In this document: positions 6,917 through 13,699 of the stretch, piece by piece
How the letters are laid out: the number at the start of each line of letters is the position of its first letter
How positions within the stretch are numbered: position 1 is the stretch's first letter
NCBI GenBank assembly: GCA_047633195.1
Contig: JBLIEU010000064.1
Location: 1-13,699 of the forward strand
Direction of reading: 5' to 3'
DNA: 13,699 nt
Source: JAKVAV01 sp047633195
GTDB lineage: Bacteria; Bacteroidota; Bacteroidia; Flavobacteriales_D; Cryomorphaceae
The notes under the pieces: model-generated
What the model was told of the DNA's origin: nothing
Seen by the model: the letters and a program-made list of their open reading frames with translations, nothing else
The model's database searches: none
Made by a program: the position numbers and the translations under genes

Positions 6917-7533
6917 AGTTTTTCGGCTACCTCCAAAGCCTTTTTGAAAACTACATGCGGTGCTTCTTCAGTGTTCCAAACAGAACCGAGGAGCACCGCT
7001 CCTTCAAACCCCAAATCAGAAACTTCTGGAAGCAGTTCTGTCATGACACCTCCTAAGGCATATACGGGCTGCTTGGCTTGTGGAATCATTATGAGCAAGG
7101 CCCTTTTGCTGAAGCCTCCAGAAAGGGTGCTATGGGTGATACTATCGAAGACAGGGCTCAAAAATGTGTACGAGTATTTTCGCTTTTCGTCTGTGATATC
7201 GGTGAGCTTATGAAAGGTCCGAGTTACCAAAAGTTTTTTATCAAGTTTCATTTTTAAGAAAAGCTGAAATCGATAAAATCTCCCTCGCTTGCGGTGTTTT
7301 CTGCTCAGGTGAATTCCTCCCAACTTTAAACTGGAAGTAAGACCGTGGTAGCTATGGATGACCAAACGCTTGCGGTATTTTTCAGGAAACAACTTGATAT
7401 AATCCGTCAATTCCTTTCTGCTAAACCTTGGCTTTCTGATGTGAAAATGCTCTAATCCTGCTTCAAACATTTTGATCACCTCAACGATTTCATCGGGCTG
7501 ATCTTTCGGGCTGGATAAGACAACTATTTTCAT
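6913..7533 (-). CDS. ThiE/TenI-like thiamine phosphate synthase family protein
   Basis: A 206-aa TIM-barrel protein of the thiamine phosphate synthase superfamily, which joins the HMP-PP pyrimidine and thiazole phosphate to give thiamine phosphate. Recognisable elements in order are HIRKP (31-35, at the place of QLREK), VIHSYH (58-63, at the place of the IND-R loop), GGIHLS (72-77), YTFLSPVFDS (122-131, at the place of DYxGxGPxF), YALGGV (158-163) and GAVLLGSVW (178-186). The barrel is intact, but the N-D pair that helps bind magnesium and diphosphate in classic ThiE is H-S here, so activity is uncertain. Divergent relatives of this kind are common in Bacteroidota. It is last in a minus-strand operon: its ATG overlaps the GGGP synthase stop (ATGA, 7530-7533), and its stop overlaps the receptor stop. 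A TenI-like or other role is possible. Confidence 0.75.
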   Translation of the reverse strand: MKIVVLSSPKDQPDEIVEVIKMFEAGLEHFHIRKPRFSRKELTDYIKLFPEKYRKRLVIHSYHGLTSSLKLGGIHLSRKHRKRGRFYRFQLFLKMKLDKKLLVTRTFHKLTDITDEKRKYSYTFLSPVFDSITHSTLSGGFSKRALLIMIPQAKQPVYALGGVMTELLPEVSDLGFEGAVLLGSVWNTEEAPHVVFKKALEVAEKL

Positions 7534-8285
7534 GTCGACTGGATTTTTATCAGACTCAACTCTTGAATCAGATTGGGATTGTCTTCTGCTCCGTTGCCCA
7601 CAACTATCATGTCTGCTCCTGCCTCAAAGGCTTTGGCAGCGGTCTTCCCACTTCTGATTCCACCACCTACTATTAGGGGCAGATCAGTAGACTTCCTCAC
7701 TTGCGTAATCATTTCAGCACTCACTGCTTTGTCAGCTCCGCTTCCACCATCGAGATAGATCAGCTTAAGGCCAAGCATTTCGCCTGCCATGGCGGTCGCT
7801 GCTGCAATGGCGGGTTTGTGGTAGGGTATGGGTTGGGTTCCACTCACATATTCCGCGGTGGTAGGTCTTCCACATCCTATTAATAGGTATCCCGTTGGGA
7901 GAATTTCAAGGTTTAAATTTTTCAATATAGGTGCCGCCGCAACGTGATGTCCTATGAGGTATTCAGGATTTCTGCCGCTTAGAAGGCTTAAAAAAAGAAT
8001 GGCATCTGCCTCTGTGCGAATTTGAGCGGGGCTCGAAGGGAATAAAATCACGGGAATATTCGTGATCTCTTTGATCATCTTTAGTGAGTCAAACTCCTCC
8101 GTTTTTGTAATTAGGCTTCCGCCAAAGAAAATGTAGTCAATAGAAGCATTTTCGGCTTTTCTCACCACATCCATCACCTGATCCTCATTTTGAATAGAGT
8201 CAGGATCTATCAGAAGAGCCAAGAGTTTCTTGCCCTCTTCTCTTGCTTGATTTATGGAATTGAGAATTTTCGCCATCAAGTTCAA
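7530..8285 (-). CDS. Geranylgeranylglyceryl/heptaprenylglyceryl phosphate synthase family
   Basis: Cytoplasmic TIM-barrel prenyltransferase that links a polyprenyl diphosphate to sn-glycerol-1-phosphate by an ether bond. In archaea this is the first committed step of membrane lipid synthesis; bacterial homologues occur in Bacteroidota and Bacillales. The 251-aa protein shows LIDPD (25-29), FFGGS (53-57), LFPSSP (81-86), LLSGRNPEYLIGHH (101-114), LPTGYLLI (129-136), YLDGGSGA (167-174), IVGGGIRSG (195-203) and IVVGNGAED (217-225), covering the phosphate- and glycerol-binding loops. Length is as expected. A second possible start is Met4 (8276). It begins 6 bp after the phosphopantetheinyl transferase gene and overlaps the ThiE-like gene by 4 bp. 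Family assignment is firm; the prenyl chain length and final lipid product cannot be read from sequence. Confidence 0.92.
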   Translation of the reverse strand: MNLMAKILNSINQAREEGKKLLALLIDPDSIQNEDQVMDVVRKAENASIDYIFFGGSLITKTEEFDSLKMIKEITNIPVILFPSSPAQIRTEADAILFLSLLSGRNPEYLIGHHVAAAPILKNLNLEILPTGYLLIGCGRPTTAEYVSGTQPIPYHKPAIAAATAMAGEMLGLKLIYLDGGSGADKAVSAEMITQVRKSTDLPLIVGGGIRSGKTAAKAFEAGADMIVVGNGAEDNPNLIQELSLIKIQST

Positions 8286-8291
8286 ATGTAT

Positions 8292-8900
8292 CTATTCAAG
8301 AACATACGCCAAACTCAGATCGTCGAGAAAATCTCCGAAAAGTTTGTGAACTATCGTTTTTCCTTGGCGTTGCAGGCTTACTCTTACGATGTTGGTGATT
8401 GGATTATGGTTTTCAACCATTATCGATTTGAAGGGAACTCCCGTTCCATAATATTTGAATATGGCCTCTTTAATGGACCAAGTGAGGCTAAGCGCGGCCA
8501 GTTCAGTAGGAGCCTTTATGCGCGACACCTCCTGAGAAGTGGTGAACTTATCCTTTATTCGTTTTAACTTCTCATCAAATACTTGCACATCGAGTCCCGC
8601 ATTTTTTTGCGAAAGCATCACACCAACCATTTTATCAGAATGCGAGAATGATATTTTGGGGCCATTGTAAAGATGAGGTTTTCGCTTTTTGTAAAAGTCG
8701 ATAGCCGCGGGGTGTGAAGTGATGAGGAGAAAGCGCGAGGCATACCATTGAAGAGCCTTTTCGGGACGCGCTATCGCGTCGCCTAGTTCTGTCGGGAAAC
8801 CTTCTTGGATTAATCTTTTCCTAAAGAAAGACGATTCTTCAGTGATTTCCCAAAGAGTGACTTCGCAATTTAAATGTGATCTGTAGTAGGAGAGGGGCAT
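8292..8900 (-). CDS. 4'-phosphopantetheinyl transferase superfamily protein
   Basis: Transfers the phosphopantetheine arm of coenzyme A to a serine of acyl or peptidyl carrier proteins. From the ATG at 8900 it is 202 aa, near the Sfp-type length. It has ISFSHSDKMVGV (83-94), the magnesium-binding GLDVQ motif (102-106, with Asp104), and WSIKEAIFKYYG (141-152), which contains the W-x-x-KEA-x-K signature of the family. The frame is open up to 9014, but that would run into ahcY and past its promoter; MPLSYYRSHL is a far better N terminus. It is the first gene of a minus-strand operon with the GGGP synthase and ThiE-like genes. Whether it serves the fatty-acid ACP or a secondary pathway is not visible. 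Confidence 0.88.
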   Translation of the reverse strand: MPLSYYRSHLNCEVTLWEITEESSFFRKRLIQEGFPTELGDAIARPEKALQWYASRFLLITSHPAAIDFYKKRKPHLYNGPKISFSHSDKMVGVMLSQKNAGLDVQVFDEKLKRIKDKFTTSQEVSRIKAPTELAALSLTWSIKEAIFKYYGTGVPFKSIMVENHNPITNIVRVSLQRQGKTIVHKLFGDFLDDLSLAYVLE

Positions 8901-8953
8901 GGTGCAAATATCTAATATTAACGTGTCGATATGCACACTTTGAAGGTTCTTCG

Positions 8954-8961
8954 TATCTTTG
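8954..8961 (+). promoter_or_regulatory. Predicted -7 element of the ahcY promoter
   Basis: TATCTTTG fits TAnnTTTG exactly, and would start transcription near 8968, leaving a leader of about 23 nt before the ahcY ATG. No TTG stands 18-21 bases upstream; a TTTG at 8939-8942 is too close to serve as the -33 element. The site lies between ahcY and the divergent phosphopantetheinyl transferase gene. Confidence 0.5.
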
Positions 8962-8990
8962 CGCCTCGAAATTAAAAAGATCGCATAAGA

Positions 8991-10301
8991 ATGAGTAATT
9001 CTGCCCAAACACAAAAATTACCTTATAAAGTTAAGGACATCACCCTAGCCGACTGGGGAAGGAAGGAAATTCAGCTTGCAGAAGCTGAAATGCCAGGATT
9101 AATGGCATTGAGAGAAGAGTTCGGAAAGGATAAGCCTTTAAAAGGTGCGCGCATTGCGGGTTGTCTGCACATGACTGTGCAGACTGCAGTGTTGATTGAG
9201 ACATTGGTAGAATTGGGAGCAGACGTGACCTGGTCAAGCTGCAACATTTTCTCCACGCAAGACCACGCAGCTGCGGCAATCGCGGAAACAGGGGTTCCTG
9301 TTTATGCGTGGAAAGGAATGACCGATGAGGAATTTGACTGGTGCATTGAGCAGACAATCATTTTCCCTGATGGACAGCCTTTGAATATGATTCTAGACGA
9401 TGGCGGTGACCTTACTAATATGGTATTGGACAACTACCCTGAGTTGATAGATGCCATTAGAGGTCTTTCGGAAGAGACGACTACAGGTGTGCATCGATTA
9501 TACGAGCGCATGCGCAACGGAACACTTCCTATGCCAGCGATCAACGTGAATGACTCTGTTACCAAATCTAAATTTGACAACAAATACGGTTGTAAAGAAT
9601 CGTTGGTAGACGCTATACGTCGTGCCACAGATGTAATGATGGCTGGAAAAGTGGCTGTCGTTGCTGGATACGGAGATGTTGGGAAAGGTTCTGCTGCCTC
9701 GTTGAGCGGAGCAGGCGCTAGAGTTATCGTTACCGAAGTCGACCCTATTTGTGCACTTCAAGCTGCGATGGATGGTTTTGAGGTAAAGAGAATGATTGAC
9801 GCAGTGGCTGAATCTGATATCGTTGTGACCGCTACAGGAAACAAGGACATCATCAACGAAGAGCACTTCAAAGCAATGAAGGACAAAGCGATCGTTTGCA
9901 ACATTGGTCACTTTGACAATGAGATTGATGTGGCTTACTTGAAGAATAATTGGGAGCACACCAACATCAAGCCCCAAGTAGACATGTATAGACACAATAA
10001 CAAGGATCTTATTCTTTTGGCCGAAGGTCGATTGGTAAACTTGGGTTGTGCAACAGGACATCCTTCATTTGTAATGTCTAATTCCTTCACGAACCAAACG
10101 CTGGCTCAATTGGAACTGTGGAACAATACAGATCAGTACGAGAATAAAGTATACACTTTGCCAAAGCACTTGGATGAAAAAGTAGCTAGGCTTCACTTAA
10201 GTAAAATAGGTGTTGTACTTGAGACCTTGAGCAAAGACCAAGCAGACTACATCGGCGTAACAGTTGATGGTCCTTTCAAAAATGATGAGTACCGATACTA
10301 A
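8991..10301 (+). CDS. ahcY: Adenosylhomocysteinase (S-adenosylhomocysteine hydrolase)
   Basis: Cytoplasmic NAD-dependent enzyme that splits S-adenosylhomocysteine into adenosine and homocysteine, removing the inhibitory product of methylation. The 436-aa length is normal. Motifs in order are GCLHMTVQTA (57-66), WSSCNIFSTQDHAAAA (81-96), DDGGD (136-140), NVNDSVTKSKFDN (185-197) with the substrate-binding Lys and Asp, the NAD-binding GYGDVGKG (226-233), GHPSFVMSNSFTNQ (366-379), and the C-terminal PFKNDEYRY (428-436), which reaches into the neighbouring subunit. The ATG at 8991 follows a predicted promoter. It is a single-gene unit closed by a strong terminator at 10327-10358. There is no sign of a riboswitch in the short leader. 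Confidence 0.98.
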   Translation: MSNSAQTQKLPYKVKDITLADWGRKEIQLAEAEMPGLMALREEFGKDKPLKGARIAGCLHMTVQTAVLIETLVELGADVTWSSCNIFSTQDHAAAAIAETGVPVYAWKGMTDEEFDWCIEQTIIFPDGQPLNMILDDGGDLTNMVLDNYPELIDAIRGLSEETTTGVHRLYERMRNGTLPMPAINVNDSVTKSKFDNKYGCKESLVDAIRRATDVMMAGKVAVVAGYGDVGKGSAASLSGAGARVIVTEVDPICALQAAMDGFEVKRMIDAVAESDIVVTATGNKDIINEEHFKAMKDKAIVCNIGHFDNEIDVAYLKNNWEHTNIKPQVDMYRHNNKDLILLAEGRLVNLGCATGHPSFVMSNSFTNQTLAQLELWNNTDQYENKVYTLPKHLDEKVARLHLSKIGVVLETLSKDQADYIGVTVDGPFKNDEYRY

Positions 10302-10326
10302 TCGATATTACTCTGATATAAAAATC

Positions 10327-10358
10327 AAAAGGCCGCTTCAACTGAAGCGGCCTTTTTT
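10327..10358. terminator. Strong intrinsic terminator, probably bidirectional
   Basis: GGCCGCTTCA (10331-10340) pairs perfectly with TGAAGCGGCC (10343-10352), giving a GC-rich stem of about 9 usable pairs and a very short loop. TTTTTT follows on the plus strand and AAAA precedes, so the minus strand also ends in a T-run. It lies 25 bp after the ahcY stop and 66 bp after the end of the convergent lipoprotein gene, and so can serve both. Confidence 0.93.
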
Positions 10359-10424
10359 GTGCGAAATTTTTTCAGCATATCTGCGCATAGTCTCAATACT
10401 CTATACCAAATGTAAAACCAGTTC

Positions 10425-10892
10425 TCAATTAAAAATCCTCAAGACGTCTGAATTCTGATTGAACTGCGTTTGGAATGGCTGCAATTGAAATTGGGCGGGG
10501 CCCTGCACCACATTTCCCGTAATAATTTCAAAAATAGATTCGCAACACAGAGTGTCGCTGGCTGTGAGACCCGAATTTTCATCTACAAAAACTCGACATG
10601 CTTCAGGCACGTTAAAGGTGCAATGCCTATCGAATGCTGCAAATTCATCGTTATTGACGCGGTAAACAATAATACCCCTGGAGCCGCCCGTTAAATAAAG
10701 CCAACCTCCAGGATTCAAGAGAATATTATATTCGGGCAAGTTTAAGTTCAGAGTAATCTCAGTCTGAATCCTTGGAACTCTATCACCTTCGTCGTCATCA
10801 CGACAGCTCGTTGTTAAGACAAATACGAATATCAATGGCAGACTTCCAATAGTAAGGGTACGTTTCAAACTAGTATATTTTAAAGTCATCAT
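10425..10892 (-). CDS. Lipoprotein with Rieske-like domain lacking the standard ligands
   Basis: Function unknown. From the ATG at 10892 it is 155 aa (an ATG at 10889 gives 154). Residues 1-29 form a lipoprotein signal peptide with a hydrophobic core (LTIGSLPLIFVFVL) and lipobox LTTSC, so Cys30 would be lipidated. The region GGSRGIIVYRVNNDEFAAFD (about 69-88) followed by HC (90-91), C99, CCESIFEIITG (116-126) and GPA (131-133) follows the layout of a Rieske iron-sulfur domain. The normal CxH and CxxH ligand pairs are replaced by HC and CCES, so a classic [2Fe-2S] Rieske cluster is unlikely; the four cysteines may form disulfides or bind another metal. Small lipoproteins of this kind seem widespread in Bacteroidota. 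The frame is open to an ATG at 10934, but the shorter start gives a normal signal peptide. Its start codon overlaps or abuts that of the divergent gene. Confidence 0.72.
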   Translation of the reverse strand: MMTLKYTSLKRTLTIGSLPLIFVFVLTTSCRDDDEGDRVPRIQTEITLNLNLPEYNILLNPGGWLYLTGGSRGIIVYRVNNDEFAAFDRHCTFNVPEACRVFVDENSGLTASDTLCCESIFEIITGNVVQGPAQFQLQPFQTQFNQNSDVLRIFN

Positions 10893-11205
10893 GTTACAAC
10901 GCAAAAATAGACTTCGCATTTTAATTTTCCTCATTGCGGGATCGCTTATCTCGATGAGCGCCTCAGCTCAAAAAGAGAAACCCGTTAAGACGAAGAAGCA
11001 ATACAAAGAGTTTAAAAAGCTACAAGAAGACAGAGGGGAGCAAGGTGCAGAGGCCATGGAGAAGATGCGGGAAAAGCACGAAAAGATTCAGACAAAAGAA
11101 ACGAAGAAGCGGATGAAAAAGAACGAACGCCGAATGAGACGTGTGAAAAGGGATAAGAATGAGGACAGTTTTTTTAGGCGCCTTTTCACCAAGAAGCCAC
11201 GGTAG
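10891..11205 (+). CDS. Small, very basic exported protein of unknown function
   Basis: A 104-aa protein with a clear signal peptide: MLQRKNRLR, a hydrophobic core (ILIFLIAGSLISM) and a likely cleavage site SASA-Q near residue 27. The mature part of about 77 residues is dominated by Lys, Arg, Glu and Gln (for example KTKKQYKEFKKLQEDRGEQ and RRMRRVKRDKNED), with no cysteine and little hydrophobic content. It is probably a long charged helix or disordered, perhaps binding nucleic acid, polyanionic polysaccharide or the cell surface. It does not match a family I can name. Its ATG shares bases with, or is one base from, the start codon of the divergent lipoprotein gene. A TATATTTT at 10874-10881, one base off the -7 consensus, could be its promoter, inside the lipoprotein gene. 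Confidence 0.65.
   Translation: MLQRKNRLRILIFLIAGSLISMSASAQKEKPVKTKKQYKEFKKLQEDRGEQGAEAMEKMREKHEKIQTKETKKRMKKNERRMRRVKRDKNEDSFFRRLFTKKPR
10902..10909 (-). promoter_or_regulatory. Possible -7 element for the lipoprotein gene
   Basis: Read on the minus strand this is TATTTTTG, fitting TAnnTTTG. It would start transcription near 10895, leaving almost no leader before the ATG at 10892 or 10889. No TTG is seen at the -33 distance, so the match may be chance. It lies inside the first codons of the divergent gene. Confidence 0.3.
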
Positions 11206-11486
11206 TTCTTGTTTAGGATTCCCCTGAGATGTAAAGATTTGTGAATTCGTTTTCGGGTTTTTCTTGTCCAGAACAAATTTCTCGTCTTATATTTAGACAC
11301 TCGAAAGAGAACATTTTACTCTCTGCTCAGGGTTCATTTCAACCCTTAACCGTTAGCTGTCAGAAGCTTGGTTAGTAAAATATTTTTTGATTTCATTGCC
11401 TCTTTGGGCACCTTGCTGAAATGAATCAAATTTATATATATTTACGGCCTTGTTGCGAAAAAGTTAAAAATTGTAAACCGAGATCT
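11206..11486. other. Intergenic region, 281 bp, AT-rich
   Basis: No coding region was found. It contains two weak inverted repeats, AGGGTT/AACCCT (11329-11334 with 11341-11346) and TAACC/GGTTA (11347-11351 with 11370-11374), the second followed by a T-run at 11383-11388. That could make a weak terminator for the basic-protein gene or structure in a leader. A possible promoter for the following receptor lies at 11413-11444. A known riboswitch or small RNA was not recognised. Confidence 0.45.
11413..11444 (+). promoter_or_regulatory. Candidate promoter of the Oar-like receptor gene
   Basis: TTG (11413-11415), 21 bases, then TATATTTA (11437-11444) matches the Bacteroidota promoter form except for the last base of the -7 element. 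Transcription would start near 11451, about 36 nt before the ATG. Confidence 0.35.
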
Positions 11487-13699
11487 ATGGTGCGTAACCT
11501 CTACCTACTGGGATTTGTATTCCTTATATTCTCTAATTCATTGTTTGCCCAAGTTGGATCGGGTACTTTGAAAGGAACCTTAAAAGATTCAGAAACGGGC
11601 GAACCTCTCCCTTTCGTGAACATAGTTCTTCAAAAAGGTGACCGGCAAGTCACTGGAAGCGCTACTGATTTTGATGGAAAGTATACCATCAAACCGATTT
11701 CTCCAGGCGTTTATGATGTTCTCATCTCATACGTTGGTTACAACGCGAAAAAAATTGAGGGAGTTCAAATCAACAATGGTAAAATCCGTTTCGTTGATAT
11801 CGAACTTGACGCTGGTGTCCGATTAGATCAATTCGAAATTATCGAGTACAAAGTTCCTCTTATAGATAAAGATGGAGGTTCATCAGGAGGCACAGTTTCT
11901 AGAGATGAAATTGCCAGAATGCCAGGGCGAAGTGCAAACTCCATTGCAGCCACCGTTGGAGGAGTTCAGGAGAATGCAAATGGAACTTCGATTCGTGGAG
12001 CTCGTGAGGGAAATACCTTCTATTACATTGATGGTATAAAGATTCGTGGAAACACAAACTTGCCAAAAGCTGCCATTGAAGAAGTACAGGTGATGACAGG
12101 TGGTATACCTGCCAATTACGGTGACGCTACGGGAGGTATCATCGCCATCACCACACGGGGTGCCAGCAGCCAATGGTTTGGAGGTATTGATGTATTGACA
12201 TCAGGTTTTGCAAACGAAGACGGAGACGGTGTTGGTCTTGACCGCTATTCCCAAACTCAAATTGAAGGTGTCCTTTCAGGTCCTCTTCTTTGGAAAAAAG
12301 ATGCTGAAGGCAATAAGGAGAGACCTTTACTTGGTTTTTTCCTTTCTGCTAACTACCGAAATTTTATGGACAACCGTCCTTTGTCCACAGGGTCTTTTAG
12401 AATTACTGACGAAACACGAAATCGTTTGGTCGCTGATCCTTTGAGCTTCACTTTACAAGACGGTGGAACTTTAACTGGGGTCGGAGGTGTTTTTATTGGT
12501 GAGGACGGAACCCCCACTTCTGCTGCACAATTCGCGCGTCAAGTGCAGGTAAACAATAATTCAGAATTCTTAAGGTCAAGCGATTGGGAAGAGATTCCTG
12601 CCCGACAGAACGATAGGCTTCAAGCTGTATCTCTTACGACTAAACTAGATGTTGCAACGACTCCGAACATTGATTTGTCTTTTGGAGGTACCTATGACTA
12701 TTCGCAAAACAGAGCGTGGAGCTACGACAATAGCTTATTCAATTCTGCGAATAACGGAGAATCTACAAATCAGACCTTCAGAGTTTTTGGACGTTTTACT
12801 CAGAGATTTGCTAACAGTCAGGAGGAAAAAGGCAGTTTGGTTAAGAATGCTTTTTACTCGCTCATGGTAGATTACAGCCAGATCAATGGTCGCACGGAAG
12901 ATCCAAGACACCAAGATAATCTCTTTAATTACGGTTACGTAGGTAAGTTTGAAACAAATGAACAGCCTTTCTTTAGCTTTCTAGAGGCAAATGACACCAT
13001 CCAGACAGCGGGTTTCTACCAGAGCGGATTTGTTCCAAGAGAGATTCTGTTCACCCCAAGTGAGGTGAATTCTGACTTGGCATCTTACACTTCTGATCTA
13101 TACCAATTCTTTAATGAGAGTGGTATTCCTGTAGTAACCGAAGATCAAATTGATATTTCTGGTGGCTTGAGAAATGGAAGAACACCTGCTTCTATTTTTA
13201 ACTTATACAATCCCATCGGTGCTCCTTTTGGAACTTACCAAACGTTTGATATTAATCAATTCAGGATTACAGGATCTGGTTCTGCTGATATCGGCAACCA
13301 CGCAATAACTCTTGGTTTTGAATTTGAGCAATACACGGAAAGAAACTTCAGCGCTTCTCCGATAGGTCTATGGAATGCGGCGCGTCAGTTAACCAATGCG
13401 CACTTGCAACAGTTTGACACTAGCGCACCTTCTGACACTATAACAGATCTTGGTACCTATCCTTTCTTCACTTACGATAGAATCATCAGTTTGAATGATC
13501 AGCAGACTTTTGACAGAAACCTAAGAACATCTTTGGGTCTCAATCCAAATGGAGACGATATCATTTACGTGGACGCGCTCGATCCTGAACTATTCGAACT
13601 TGACATGTTCAGTGCCGATGAATTATTAAGGGAAGGAAACAATCGCTTGGTTTCATACTACGGTTATGATTACAAAGGAGACCGTCTTTCGGGTGGTCG
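11487..13699 (+). CDS. Oar-like TonB-dependent receptor, 3' end outside window
   Basis: Large outer-membrane protein; 737 complete codons are visible with no stop, and the frame is open at the window edge. It has a signal peptide (1-22, MVRNLYLLGFVFLIF... ending FAQ), a carboxypeptidase-regulatory-like domain (about 27-105, with GTLKGTLKDSETGEPLPFV and ISYVGYNAKKIEGV), and a plug domain (about 135-225) with SRDEIARMPGRS, SIRGAREGNTFYYIDGIKI and EEVQVMTGGIPANYGDATGG. The start of the barrel follows, with strands such as LGFFLSANYRNF. The MPGRSA...YIDGIKIRG and GGIPANYGDATGG patterns are characteristic of Oar-like receptors of Bacteroidota and myxobacteria, whose substrates are mostly unknown. 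Relatives usually exceed 1000 residues, so roughly a third is missing here. There is no SusD-type partner in view. The start codon ATG at 11487 gives a good signal peptide. Confidence 0.92.
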   Translation, partial: MVRNLYLLGFVFLIFSNSLFAQVGSGTLKGTLKDSETGEPLPFVNIVLQKGDRQVTGSATDFDGKYTIKPISPGVYDVLISYVGYNAKKIEGVQINNGKIRFVDIELDAGVRLDQFEIIEYKVPLIDKDGGSSGGTVSRDEIARMPGRSANSIAATVGGVQENANGTSIRGAREGNTFYYIDGIKIRGNTNLPKAAIEEVQVMTGGIPANYGDATGGIIAITTRGASSQWFGGIDVLTSGFANEDGDGVGLDRYSQTQIEGVLSGPLLWKKDAEGNKERPLLGFFLSANYRNFMDNRPLSTGSFRITDETRNRLVADPLSFTLQDGGTLTGVGGVFIGEDGTPTSAAQFARQVQVNNNSEFLRSSDWEEIPARQNDRLQAVSLTTKLDVATTPNIDLSFGGTYDYSQNRAWSYDNSLFNSANNGESTNQTFRVFGRFTQRFANSQEEKGSLVKNAFYSLMVDYSQINGRTEDPRHQDNLFNYGYVGKFETNEQPFFSFLEANDTIQTAGFYQSGFVPREILFTPSEVNSDLASYTSDLYQFFNESGIPVVTEDQIDISGGLRNGRTPASIFNLYNPIGAPFGTYQTFDINQFRITGSGSADIGNHAITLGFEFEQYTERNFSASPIGLWNAARQLTNAHLQQFDTSAPSDTITDLGTYPFFTYDRIISLNDQQTFDRNLRTSLGLNPNGDDIIYVDALDPELFELDMFSADELLREGNNRLVSYYGYDYKGDRLSGG

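Noticed and set aside
8190..8567. 125-codon plus-strand frame spanning the GGGP synthase and phosphopantetheinyl transferase genes
   Set aside because: It is antisense to two confidently identified genes and has no family resemblance.
8901..9014. Upstream extension of the phosphopantetheinyl transferase frame to 9014
   Set aside because: It overlaps the ahcY start and promoter region, and the first 38 residues do not resemble family members; the ATG at 8900 gives a normal N terminus.
9498..10061. 187-codon open frame antisense to ahcY
   Set aside because: It lies wholly inside the well-identified ahcY gene on the opposite strand, and its translation has no recognisable domain; it is a codon-bias shadow.
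10264..10458. Plus-strand frame over the ahcY end and terminator
   Set aside because: It crosses a strong intrinsic terminator hairpin and overlaps the ends of two real genes.
11329..11388. Hairpins in the intergenic region before the Oar-like receptor as a small RNA or riboswitch
   Set aside because: The stems are only 5-6 bp and no conserved riboswitch blocks were recognised, so they are recorded only as weak inverted repeats.

Overview
The window looks like a chromosomal segment of a member of the Bacteroidota, probably a Flavobacteriales-type bacterium. Evidence: SusC/Oar-style TonB-dependent receptors with an N-terminal carboxypeptidase-regulatory domain, an archaeal-like geranylgeranylglyceryl-phosphate synthase of the Bacteroidota type, starts without Shine-Dalgarno sequences, and several upstream sites that match the Bacteroidota sigma-A -7 element TAnnTTTG. 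No mobile element, CRISPR array, tRNA or rRNA was seen.

Layout. (1) 1-1460, minus: atpD (F1 ATPase beta), cut by the window edge just before its C terminus. (2) 1461-1616: a divergent promoter region with a strong atpD promoter, a weaker ribF promoter and a perfect 14-bp palindrome. (3) 1617-4399, plus: a tightly packed run of ribF (riboflavin kinase/FAD synthetase), a small Cys-containing leucine-rich-repeat protein whose secretion signal appears to be encoded out of frame inside the end of ribF, a YkoF-type thiamine-binding protein, a PnuT/PnuC-family thiamine transporter and a NadR-like P-loop kinase. (4) 4396-6916, plus: a promoter, a TPP riboswitch and a TonB-dependent receptor, almost certainly the outer-membrane thiamine receptor. 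(5) 6913-8900, minus: a compact operon of phosphopantetheinyl transferase, GGGP synthase and a divergent ThiE/TenI-like protein; it meets the receptor tail to tail with a 4-bp overlap. (6) 8954-10358, plus: ahcY with its promoter and a strong terminator that probably works in both directions. (7) 10425-11205: a divergent pair whose start codons abut or overlap, namely a lipoprotein resembling a Rieske domain without its standard ligands (minus) and a small, very basic secreted protein (plus). (8) 11206-11486: intergenic. (9) 11487 to the end, plus: an Oar-like TonB-dependent receptor, open at its 3' end.

How the genes fit together. The central theme is cofactor acquisition. The riboswitch-controlled receptor would bring thiamine across the outer membrane, PnuT across the inner membrane, YkoF would bind thiamine or its pyrimidine, and the NadR-like ATPase is the natural candidate for phosphorylating and trapping it. 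Unusually, only the receptor lies downstream of the TPP riboswitch. The inner-membrane and cytoplasmic genes lie upstream of it, in a transcription unit with ribF, so the two halves of the pathway appear to be under different control. The assignments of atpD, ribF, ahcY, the TPP riboswitch and the receptors are secure. The physiological roles of the LRR protein, the Rieske-like lipoprotein and the basic secreted protein are unknown.
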